A stretch of 64,000 bases of DNA from Glaciimonas sp. (lineage in GTDB: Bacteria > Pseudomonadota > Gammaproteobacteria > Burkholderiales > Burkholderiaceae_D), in contig JABBOY010000035.1 in assembly GCA_012927585.1 (NCBI GenBank), forward strand, positions 1-64,000, in the 5' to 3' direction. Under the pieces are notes generated by a model. That model made no database searches and was not told the DNA's origin. It was given only the letters and a program-made list of their open reading frames with translations. Position 1 is the stretch's first letter, and every line of letters begins with the position of its first letter. Shown piece by piece: positions 35,999-44,703 of this stretch. Position numbers and translations under genes: made by a program.

Positions 35999-37840
35999 TC
36001 AATTCGCGCCAGTCAGTTGCACATACAAACGCGGCAGCACCTGCGGCAGTTCAGCGGCGTTTCTGACCATGACATAACCGTTGGCGCCAAACAGATGCGG
36101 TAGATAATCGCCGGCTTTTTCATCGATAGTCACGCAAAATGGCGTCAGGCCGAGACGGCGTGCTTCCTGGATTGCCACCCGGGTGTCTTCAATGCCGTAG
36201 CGGCCTTCGTATTTATCGAGATCGTTGGGCTTGCCATCGGTCAAAATCAGCAACAAGCGGCGGGTCGATTTTTGTTTTGACAGAATCGCTGCGGAGTGGC
36301 GAATTGCCGCTCCCATGCGGGTATAAAAGCCGGGCTTGAGGGCCGCCAGCCGCCCACGAATGGTATCGTTGTAGCGCTCGTCAAAACCTTTGAGCAAATG
36401 AAAACGAATATTCTGGCGCCGCACCGAAGAAAAACCGTACAGCGCAAAACGGTCGCCGGTGGCCGCCAGCGATTCGCCAAACAACAATAAGCTGTCGCGG
36501 ATGACATCGATCACCCGTGCCGAATTATTGATCCAGGCATCGGTCGATAGCGACAAATCGGCTAGCAGCAAACAAGACAAATCGCGCAACTGCTTGCGGT
36601 TGTCGATATACAGTCCCGGCTCGGCAATCGGCGCACCGCTAGCCTTTTCCGCTGCGTAGCGCACACAGGCATCCAGATCCAGGTCGCTGCCGGAAACCTG
36701 GCCCTTGAGCCTGGATGGCGCCGTGCTCAAGGATTGAAACTGGTTACGCAAGCGCTTCGCAGTGGCGCGCAAGGCGGGTGGCAATGCGCAGGGTTCGGCA
36801 TCGCGCGCCAGCATCATTTGCAGGCGGCAATGGGCCGGTTGCAATTGCTGTTTGCGGTAATGCCACTCCGGCAGCAGGATGCCGTCCGCCAGCACAAAAT
36901 CGTCATCCGATTCAGCCGGCAGATCGAGGTCGAAACGGATCCGGCTGGCGGTGGTCTTGCCATCGTTGGCGACACTGAGAAAATCGAGATCGTTGGCAGC
37001 CTTGGCAGCATCATCGTTCTCATCCTCATCCAGCGACCGGTTGACCTTCACATATTCAGCCCATGAAAATAAACTTTCGGCGCGAAATAGCAACATGAAA
37101 GGGCTTTTGTTTTCCGGCATATCGACCGCTTTGGCGCGACGTTTGCGGGCTTCGGCATCGGTGCTGACCTTGCTGCCTTCCGGCTGCTTGGGTGCGTTCT
37201 GCTGCGGTTTTGGCTGCGCGCCTAATGCCACCGGCGGCTCCGGGTGCAACCACAGCGGCACTGGAGCCGGCGGATTTTTGCCGGGTGTAAAGTCTGCGAT
37301 GGAACCCGGCTGACACAAGGCAGCCCGAATCGCACTCTCTGCGGCAGCATCCAGCGGCGCCAAGCTAGCGGGGTCTGTGCGCTGCGCCAATATTGCATCG
37401 CGCAGCCGTCGGTAGCGCTCCTGCATGCCGGGCAGCGCTTGCAGCGTGGCTAGCACAGCCTTTTGATTGCGCACAATCCAGCCCGCTTCGGGCGCAACAT
37501 CATGGGCTGCCAACGCGATCAGCCACAGGTACAATTCGCGGTTTTGGGCACGCTCGGGAAAGGTGTCGATCCAGGCCGGCAGATACAGGGTGGTCTCGTC
37601 GAGCCAGGCCAGTTCCACTTTCTGGCCGACGCCGGCAAGCCGCTCCAGCCATTTGCGTCTGGCACCGTGCGCGGTAGCGGTGCCGGCACTAATGGTCAGC
37701 CCGGCATCGCCACCCAGCGCCCGGAAAAAAACCGGTGCAATGCGCTCAATTTCTTTCAGATTAATCCGCGCTTTAGGATAGCCTTGATAAGCGGTGCGCG
37801 TGATCAGTTTGTCCCACAGACCGCCAATGAATTGTTCCAT
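35999..37840 (-). CDS. norD: Nitric oxide reductase activation protein NorD
   Basis: A 613-residue protein with a C-terminal von Willebrand A domain (LLADLSLSTDAWINNSARVI, a MIDAS D-x-S-x-S; later LILTDGKPNDLDKYEG). NorD works with the MoxR-type ATPase NorQ in maturing cNOR, probably by inserting the non-heme iron. The middle part is alanine/proline-rich and charged. Its start overlaps the end of the ferredoxin frame by 68 bases. It is the last gene of the nor operon. Confidence 0.92.
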   Translation of the reverse strand: MEQFIGGLWDKLITRTAYQGYPKARINLKEIERIAPVFFRALGGDAGLTISAGTATAHGARRKWLERLAGVGQKVELAWLDETTLYLPAWIDTFPERAQNRELYLWLIALAAHDVAPEAGWIVRNQKAVLATLQALPGMQERYRRLRDAILAQRTDPASLAPLDAAAESAIRAALCQPGSIADFTPGKNPPAPVPLWLHPEPPVALGAQPKPQQNAPKQPEGSKVSTDAEARKRRAKAVDMPENKSPFMLLFRAESLFSWAEYVKVNRSLDEDENDDAAKAANDLDFLSVANDGKTTASRIRFDLDLPAESDDDFVLADGILLPEWHYRKQQLQPAHCRLQMMLARDAEPCALPPALRATAKRLRNQFQSLSTAPSRLKGQVSGSDLDLDACVRYAAEKASGAPIAEPGLYIDNRKQLRDLSCLLLADLSLSTDAWINNSARVIDVIRDSLLLFGESLAATGDRFALYGFSSVRRQNIRFHLLKGFDERYNDTIRGRLAALKPGFYTRMGAAIRHSAAILSKQKSTRRLLLILTDGKPNDLDKYEGRYGIEDTRVAIQEARRLGLTPFCVTIDEKAGDYLPHLFGANGYVMVRNAAELPQVLPRLYVQLTGAN

Positions 37841-38867
37841 TTACTACCCTTTCTGTGTCTTTCCGGCGGTCGGAGTGTGCGGGATCTTCGCGCAGGAGCG
37901 CTATTTGTATCGTGCGCGCCCGTGCAGTGCTGCCATTCAAAGCCGCTTCCGATTCGGCTCGGGCTTCGTGTACCCAGTGCAGCAAGGTGCCGCCTGGATT
38001 ATCGACCTGCGTTTGTTCGCAGGCATCGACGCACTGGCCGCACTGCACGCAGGCAAACATCAGGCGCTTCACACTGCGGGGATTGAGCCGCATCGGGCAC
38101 ACGTGATCGCAGGCCGAATAGCAACTGCTGCAATCCTTGGCGCGCTCACGCTCGAAGCCGACCACCATGGCTTTTTTGTTGCCCATCCATGCCAAGCTTT
38201 GAAATAAACCGACAGCGCAGCCGTAACGACAAAACAGGTGACGCGCAAACATGAATTCGACAAAAAAAGCCAGACTGCCGGCAGTCAGAAAAATGGCTTG
38301 ATTACGCGTCAGCGTGCGATGCCAAAGATTGCCGTAGATCTCGAATGGCGGCAGCAAATAAGTCAGTAGAACCACCACCCACAGCAGCGAGAAACCAATC
38401 ACCAGCGGCACCACCGCGCACCACCAGATCGCATCTTTGCGCGTTTCGCTGCCGTCTGGATTGCGCGCCGGTAGCGGCTCCGGATCCCACAAGCTTTGCT
38501 TGCCAATAGCCCGTCGCAAGGTCTGGTTAATGGTTTCGACTACTGAAAAATGGGGGCAAAGCCAGCCGCAATACAGGCGGCCCCACTTCCAGCTAACGAA
38601 AATCAGCGTGCCGCCAATCCCTAGCAGCGGTAGAAAGCCGCGCAATACGATATTGGCTGCCGCCTGATTGGATGAAATCCGCCCCGCAACAAAAGCGTCC
38701 AGCCCAAGCGTCCAGTTAAAGCCGAACAGAATGAAATGCTTCAGGTTCAAGTCCAGCCGGAATATATCGAATACCGGCGCCAGGATGAACAGAATAAAAA
38801 ACCCGGCTTGCGTAAACTGACGCCAACGCTGCACTGGCAGACCGGTCGCGGAGTGCCCAATGTTCAT
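37773..38867 (-). CDS. Membrane polyferredoxin (NapH/CcoG-like) in the nor operon
   Basis: A 364-residue membrane iron-sulfur protein. It has about five hydrophobic segments (first at 15-50) with C-x-x-x-C-P motifs at membrane borders (YCGWLCPH, CRYGCAVG). Two ferredoxin-type clusters follow: CSSCYSACDHVCP and CVQCGQCVDACEQ near 255-295. The architecture is that of NapH/NosR/CcoG proteins. It overlaps norQ by 4 bases (ATGA) and norD by 68, so it is translated with them. Electron supply to, or redox maturation of, the NO reductase is an inference. Confidence 0.83.
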   Translation of the reverse strand: MNIGHSATGLPVQRWRQFTQAGFFILFILAPVFDIFRLDLNLKHFILFGFNWTLGLDAFVAGRISSNQAAANIVLRGFLPLLGIGGTLIFVSWKWGRLYCGWLCPHFSVVETINQTLRRAIGKQSLWDPEPLPARNPDGSETRKDAIWWCAVVPLVIGFSLLWVVVLLTYLLPPFEIYGNLWHRTLTRNQAIFLTAGSLAFFVEFMFARHLFCRYGCAVGLFQSLAWMGNKKAMVVGFERERAKDCSSCYSACDHVCPMRLNPRSVKRLMFACVQCGQCVDACEQTQVDNPGGTLLHWVHEARAESEAALNGSTARARTIQIALLREDPAHSDRRKDTERVVNGTIHWRSVGQTDHAHRLSRLS

Positions 38868-39679
38868 TGTCCGAAGGTTGCCTTGACCACTTCCAGTAAA
38901 GCCGTGGCAGTGTCGGCATCATCGGTCAGCGGCTCGATCAGGGCGGCTTCGCAAGCCGTCACCGGGTCGCAACCGGCCTTGATCAGAGTCGCTGCGTATA
39001 CCAGCAAACGGGTCGAGGCAGCTTCTTCCAGATCGTGATCCTTCAACTGCCGGAAATGCCCGACCAACGACACCAGACGCTGCGCCAGCAGAGAATCGAT
39101 GCCGGTTTCAGTGACAATAATCTGTTGCTCCAGCTCGGCCGGCGGAAAATTGAAACTGATTGCGATAAAACGCTGGCGCGTCGATGGCTTCAGGCTCTTC
39201 AGCAAATTCTGATAGCCGGGATTGTACGAAACCACCAGCATGAAATCATCCGGCGCATGCAACTCTTCGCCGGTGCGCTCGATCGGTAGAATGCGCCGAT
39301 CATCTGTCAAAGGATGTAGCACCACCGTGGTGTCTTTGCGCGCCTCGACCACTTCATCCAGATAACAGATGCCGCCTTCGCGCACTGCACGGGTGAGCGG
39401 ACCGTCGGACCAGATGGTTTGACCATCGCCGATCAGGTGCCGCCCAACCAGATCGGCTGCGGTCAGATCGTCATGGCAGGCAACAGTGATGAGAGGCCGC
39501 GCCAGTCTGGCAGCCATATGGGCGACAAAACGCGTCTTGCCGCAACCGGTAGGGCCTTTGATCAGCAGCGGCAGGCGATTGTGAAATGCATATTCGAACA
39601 ACGCGCACTCATTGCCGACCGGCTGGTAAAACGGAATGGCAATCTTAGCCAAGAGGCCAAGTGCAGTCCTGTCGTTCAT
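38864..39679 (-). CDS. norQ: NorQ, MoxR-type AAA+ ATPase
   Basis: A 271-residue AAA+ ATPase of the NirQ/NorQ/CbbQ group. Walker A GPTGCGKTR lies at 42-50, Walker B is ICYLDEVVEAR (about 105-115), and SYNPGYQNLLKSLKPSTRQR is the conserved sensor block. It acts with NorD to activate NO reductase. It overlaps the next gene by four bases. Confidence 0.93.
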   Translation of the reverse strand: MNDRTALGLLAKIAIPFYQPVGNECALFEYAFHNRLPLLIKGPTGCGKTRFVAHMAARLARPLITVACHDDLTAADLVGRHLIGDGQTIWSDGPLTRAVREGGICYLDEVVEARKDTTVVLHPLTDDRRILPIERTGEELHAPDDFMLVVSYNPGYQNLLKSLKPSTRQRFIAISFNFPPAELEQQIIVTETGIDSLLAQRLVSLVGHFRQLKDHDLEEAASTRLLVYAATLIKAGCDPVTACEAALIEPLTDDADTATALLEVVKATFGQ

Positions 39680-39699
39680 TTACATCTCCGGTTAAATTA

Positions 39700-39954
39700 T
39701 CAGGCGCGAAAGGCAACGCCAATCAGGCTCAAGACTAGCACCAGCCAGCCCAGCACAATCCAGCGCCACGGGCCGGCCACACCTTGCAGCGCCATGAAGC
39801 GATCAATCACGAGACGCCCCTTGAGCAAGGTAACCAACAATATGGGAATCATCATGGCGCGGCCGGACAGGCTAGCCTCGGACAGGCTAAAAGTGATTCC
39901 CGTGAGCAGCAACAAGGCGGCCCATTGAAAGGTAGCTAATTTTATATTCGACAT
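39700..39954 (-). CDS. norF: NorF-like subunit (cytochrome oxidase subunit IV type)
   Basis: An 84-residue membrane protein with three hydrophobic segments of the prokaryotic cytochrome c oxidase subunit IV type (ALQGVAGPWRWIVLGWLVLV). Its position directly after norE, 13 bases apart, is that of norF. NorE and NorF support full NO reductase activity in known denitrifiers without being catalytic. Confidence 0.78.
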   Translation of the reverse strand: MSNIKLATFQWAALLLLTGITFSLSEASLSGRAMMIPILLVTLLKGRLVIDRFMALQGVAGPWRWIVLGWLVLVLSLIGVAFRA

Positions 39955-39967
39955 ATATTCAACATAT

Positions 39968-40558
39968 TCAATGCATTACATAAATCAATGGAAACAATAT
40001 GATCCAGACCAGATCGACCATGTGCCAATAGGCAGCGCCGGTCTCAACCCCGGCATGGTCAGTCGCGCTGTAACCGCCGCGCCGCGCCTTGAGGGCAACC
40101 GCGCCCAGGATCACCATGCCGAGAATGACGTGCATGAAATGAAAAAAAGCCAGAAACAGGTAAAACATAAAGAAAGTATTGGTCGACATCGTAATGCCGG
40201 CCTGGTACTTGGCGCCGAATTCGAACAGTTTGAGCACCACGAAAAAGCTGCCCAATACTATGGCTGCAACCAACCAGCGCGCACTGCTCTTGCCTTGGTC
40301 ACGCCGGATGCACTCGACGGCTCTGACGACGAAATAGCTGCTGCTGATCAGTAAAACAGTATTGATTGCACCGCTAACCCGATCCAGTTGCAATTGTGAG
40401 GCATTGAATAATGCAACATCGCCTGTACGGGCAAAAGCGTAAGCCAAAAAAAGGATGCCGAACACTAGCAGTTCGGCAAATATGAAAAACCACATGGCCA
40501 GATCGCCCGGTAATTCGCGACTGATCTGGCGTGGCAAAGTGGGTGCACTCGTGTTCAA
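39968..40558 (-). CDS. norE: NorE (cytochrome oxidase subunit III-like)
   Basis: A 196-residue membrane protein of the cytochrome c oxidase subunit III family with five predicted helices. LPGDLAMWFFIFAELLVFGI, FFMFYLFLAFFHFMHVILGM and GAAYWHMVDLVWIILFPLIY are the conserved segments. It follows norB by about 55 bases. It is an accessory protein, not part of the catalytic site. Confidence 0.9.
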   Translation of the reverse strand: MNTSAPTLPRQISRELPGDLAMWFFIFAELLVFGILFLAYAFARTGDVALFNASQLQLDRVSGAINTVLLISSSYFVVRAVECIRRDQGKSSARWLVAAIVLGSFFVVLKLFEFGAKYQAGITMSTNTFFMFYLFLAFFHFMHVILGMVILGAVALKARRGGYSATDHAGVETGAAYWHMVDLVWIILFPLIYVMH

Positions 40559-40613
40559 AATACATATCCGAACCCGCCCGATCTAACTTGCCTGATCGGG
40601 CGGGTATGCAGGG

Positions 40614-42008
<1,395 letters not shown>

Positions 42009-42030
42009 TCATCTTGTCTTGATACCGGAA

Positions 42031-42456
42031 TCAACCCTCGATATTCGGCGGCCAATTATTGGTATTGATTTCGGACGTATATTTCAGGAAATTCACCATA
42101 TCATCCAGTTCTGCATCAGTCAGATGAAATTGCGGCATTTGTCGGCGTCCTGGCGCACCAGTGGGCTGAGACTGAATCCAAGCCTTGATGAATTCCGGGC
42201 CGCGGCGTTTATACACATTACCCAACTCCGGGGCAAAATACGCCCCCTCACCCAGCACCGTGTGGCAGCCGATACAGTTGCGCGTCTCCCATATATGCTT
42301 GCCGCGTACTGCAGAGTCAGTCAGATTTGCGCGATTATCACGTTTTGGCAACGCAGAAACCGTGTCAAAGGTTAATGTCAGAAACAGCAAAAAGAAAAAT
42401 ACCGCGCCGCCATAAAAAATATTCCGGGCAGTCGACTTTGTAAATGCTGAACTCAT
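42031..42456 (-). CDS. norC: Nitric oxide reductase subunit C (cytochrome c)
   Basis: A 141-residue membrane-anchored cytochrome c. An N-terminal helix (AVFFFLLFLTLTFDTV) is followed by the heme-binding CIGCH and a distal Met in RRQMPQFHLTDAEL. ATG 42456 (MSSAFTKS) has AAGGAAG upstream; the frame is open further but lacks homology. It passes electrons from soluble donors to NorB and is the first gene of the operon. Confidence 0.94.
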   Translation of the reverse strand: MSSAFTKSTARNIFYGGAVFFFLLFLTLTFDTVSALPKRDNRANLTDSAVRGKHIWETRNCIGCHTVLGEGAYFAPELGNVYKRRGPEFIKAWIQSQPTGAPGRRQMPQFHLTDAELDDMVNFLKYTSEINTNNWPPNIEG

Positions 42457-42551
42457 GTCAAGTGCTTCCTTTCGTTGTAATCCGCAAAAAAAAACTTGTT
42501 TGCAGTTGTTTGTGTAGTGGCAGCGTGATGCTGACCTGCCCATGATTTTTT

Positions 42552-42574
42552 AAGATGTAACCATAATACATGTA
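42552..42574. promoter_or_regulatory. NsrR-like operator upstream of norC
   Basis: AAGATGTAACC, one base, TAATACATGTA fits the 11-1-11 NsrR palindrome (AAGATGYATTT-N-AAATRCATCTT) at about 8 of 11 positions in each half. It lies about 95 bases before the norC start. NsrR is a NO-sensing Fe-S repressor. It also contains the perfect palindrome TAATACATGTATTA (42564-42577). Confidence 0.5.
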
Positions 42575-42780
42575 TTAGATGCGATCAATAATAAATTTTT
42601 TCGAACAAGGCATATGAACTTTTAGTGTGATTAATTGAGTGATGCCAGCAGTAAGGCCAAGGTTTGAGCTATGCATCGATCGCTGTGAAGCTTTTTTCAA
42701 TCAAAATTTTGCGGCATGGCACGAACAGGTACTGGCCGTATCACACATGTAATAATAAATGTTGAAGAAGCAAACAAGCA

Positions 42781-42794
42781 TTGATACCCATCAA
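42781..42794. promoter_or_regulatory. FNR/Anr/Dnr-type box upstream of norC
   Basis: TTGATACCCATCAA is an exact match to the TTGAT-N4-ATCAA consensus bound by FNR-family regulators of anaerobic respiration. It lies 325 bases upstream of norC and 17 bases past the rmuC stop codon. The distance implies a long leader if it drives norC. Confidence 0.7.
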
Positions 42795-42810
42795 GAAATT
42801 TCGGATGGAA

Positions 42811-44253
42811 TTATTCAGCCGATGGTGCGCAGCCATCGCTTTCACTCTCGCCACTTTCACCCAATAATTGTTGTGTCAGATCGGTCGGCAAGGCTTCTAC
42901 CGATTTAAGCTTGCGGGTCATCTGGCGGGTGCGAGTTTCGGCGTTTTCGATATTTTTAGCCGCACGTTCCAACGTCGCTTTGGTGGCGGCAAGAACTTCG
43001 CCGAACTTGCCGAACTCGGTCTTCACCGCGCCCAGTACCTGCCACACTTCGGACGAGCGTTGTTCCAGCGCCAGCGTGCGAAAGCCCATTTGCAAGCTAT
43101 TTAGCAACGCCGACAAAGTCGAAGGGCCGGCTATAGTGACGCGGTGCAGGCGCTGCAATGTATCGGCCAGCCCGGGGCGGCGCATGACTTCGGCATATAA
43201 GCCTTCGGTTGGCAGAAACAGGATCGCGAAGTCGGTTGTCAGTGGCGGCGACAGGTATTTCTCGGCGATGGTTTTGGCTTCACCCAGTATCGCGCGCTCC
43301 AGTTCGCGCCCGGCCGTGGCCACGCCCTCGGCATCGGCCCGCTCGGCAGCCTCGCTTAAACGCTCGTATTGTTCCTTCGGAAATTTGGCGTCGATCGGCA
43401 TCCAGACCGGTGTGCCGCGGTCGTCATTGCCGGGCAGTTTGATGGCAAACTCCACCCGCGCGCCGGAGCCGGGAATGGTTTCCACGTTCTTGGCGTACTG
43501 CTCGGAAGTCAGCATTTGTTCCAGCAACATGCCCAGTTGCACTTCACCCCAGGTACCGCGCGACTTGACATTGGTCAGTACGCGTTTCAAGTCGCCTACG
43601 CCGATAGCTAGCGTTTGCATCTCGCCTAGCCCTTGATGCACTTTTTCCAGACGGTCTGACACTAGCTTGAAAGATTCGCCCAGGCGCTGCTCAAGGGTGG
43701 CGTGCAGCTTTTCATCCACCGTTTTGCGCATCTCTTCCAACTTGCTGGCGTTATCGGTTTGCAAATCCTTGATTCTGGCTTCCAGCGTGGCGCGCACTTC
43801 GGCCATGCGCTGGGCGTTGGATTCTGTCAGGGTCGCCAGCGACTGATGAATCGTGTTGCCAAAGCGCTGCAGCGAGCCGGACTGCTCCTCGCGCCCGGCT
43901 TGCGCCTGCAGCAGCATGGCCTGGCGCATCGCTTCGAGTTGCTGACCGAAGGCGTCGATCTGCTTATTCTGCACCGTCGCCACGCTGGTGAGCTGGGCCG
44001 CGAAAGTCTGATGGAACTGGGCAAAATTATGCGTTAATTCTTCCCGCGTACCTTGGGCAGTCTGTTGCACCTGAGAGCGTAATTCGCGCTCGGTGCGCTC
44101 GCTGGTATTTTGTTGATGTTGTTGTAAATTGTGCTGCAATTGCGCAATCTCCGGCCCGACATCCACTGCGCGTTTGCGCAATAACAGGAGAATTTGCACA
44201 ACAAAGATGACTGTGGCGAGCAGCAGCAAGATAATGAGTTCGATCTGAATCAT
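42811..44253 (-). CDS. rmuC: RmuC-family DNA recombination protein
   Basis: A 480-residue protein. ATG 44253 gives MIQIELIILLLLATVIFVVQ, an N-terminal membrane anchor, then a long coiled coil (about 35-190) and the RmuC nuclease-like domain (VGDLKRVLTNVKSRGTWGEV, WMPIDAKFPKEQYERL, AILFLPTEGLYAEV). RmuC limits inversions and recombination at repeats. The frame is open to 44352, but that extension covers a repeat and lacks homology. Confidence 0.88.
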   Translation of the reverse strand: MIQIELIILLLLATVIFVVQILLLLRKRAVDVGPEIAQLQHNLQQHQQNTSERTERELRSQVQQTAQGTREELTHNFAQFHQTFAAQLTSVATVQNKQIDAFGQQLEAMRQAMLLQAQAGREEQSGSLQRFGNTIHQSLATLTESNAQRMAEVRATLEARIKDLQTDNASKLEEMRKTVDEKLHATLEQRLGESFKLVSDRLEKVHQGLGEMQTLAIGVGDLKRVLTNVKSRGTWGEVQLGMLLEQMLTSEQYAKNVETIPGSGARVEFAIKLPGNDDRGTPVWMPIDAKFPKEQYERLSEAAERADAEGVATAGRELERAILGEAKTIAEKYLSPPLTTDFAILFLPTEGLYAEVMRRPGLADTLQRLHRVTIAGPSTLSALLNSLQMGFRTLALEQRSSEVWQVLGAVKTEFGKFGEVLAATKATLERAAKNIENAETRTRQMTRKLKSVEALPTDLTQQLLGESGESESDGCAPSAE

Positions 44254-44290
44254 GAGATGGATGCACTTAAAAGAGGGAGAGAATAAGTAG

Positions 44291-44365
44291 GTCGGGTTAG
44301 CGGCTTTATCGCGTAACCCGACATTTGCGGCTGAGAGTGTCGGGTTACGCACTCGCTAACCCGAC
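44291..44365. repeat. Nested GTCGGGTTA repeats upstream of rmuC
   Basis: GTCGGGTTAGCG, GCGTAACCCGAC, GTCGGGTTACGC and CGCTAACCCGAC follow each other (44291, 44311, 44339, 44354), giving two overlapping inverted pairs. It looks like an intergenic repeat rather than an operator. Confidence 0.6.
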
Positions 44366-44478
44366 TTACGTACTGCCTTCCGATGGATCCACTGTGCGAT
44401 GCACACTGTGACCCGTAAAAAATATCGGCGATAATCCACAATCCACACTCCACAATCCGCATTGGATGCCACTTCCTT

Positions 44479-44545
44479 GTAGGTGCGAATTTATTCGCAT
44501 CAGTTCGCATGGAATCGTTAAAAATGCGAATAAATTCGCACCTAC
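44479..44545. repeat. REP-like palindrome between rmuC and the permease gene
   Basis: A perfect 21-bp inverted repeat, beginning GTAGGTGCGAATTTATTCGC (44479-44499 with 44525-44545), with a 25-base loop. The arms share the GTAGG-TGCG start with the element at 35901-35965, whose arms end CGCTCCTAC. No gene is seen between 44366 and 44703. Confidence 0.7.
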
Positions 44546-44703
44546 GCCGCTATTGTTTCAACGTGAAAAGACCTGATTTTGAACAGAGTATCTACAAAAT
44601 CCCAACCATTTCACTCGTAATTGCCTTGCCGGCTGAATAGTTACGAAACACATTGGGTTCCAATATTTGTTCGTGTCTTTCGTAGGCCATATTTTTAAAA
44701 ATA

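Noticed and set aside
42811..44352. Longer start for rmuC at 44352
   Set aside because: The extra 33 residues run through the GTCGGGTTA repeat block and do not resemble the family; ATG 44253 gives the membrane-anchor N-terminus.
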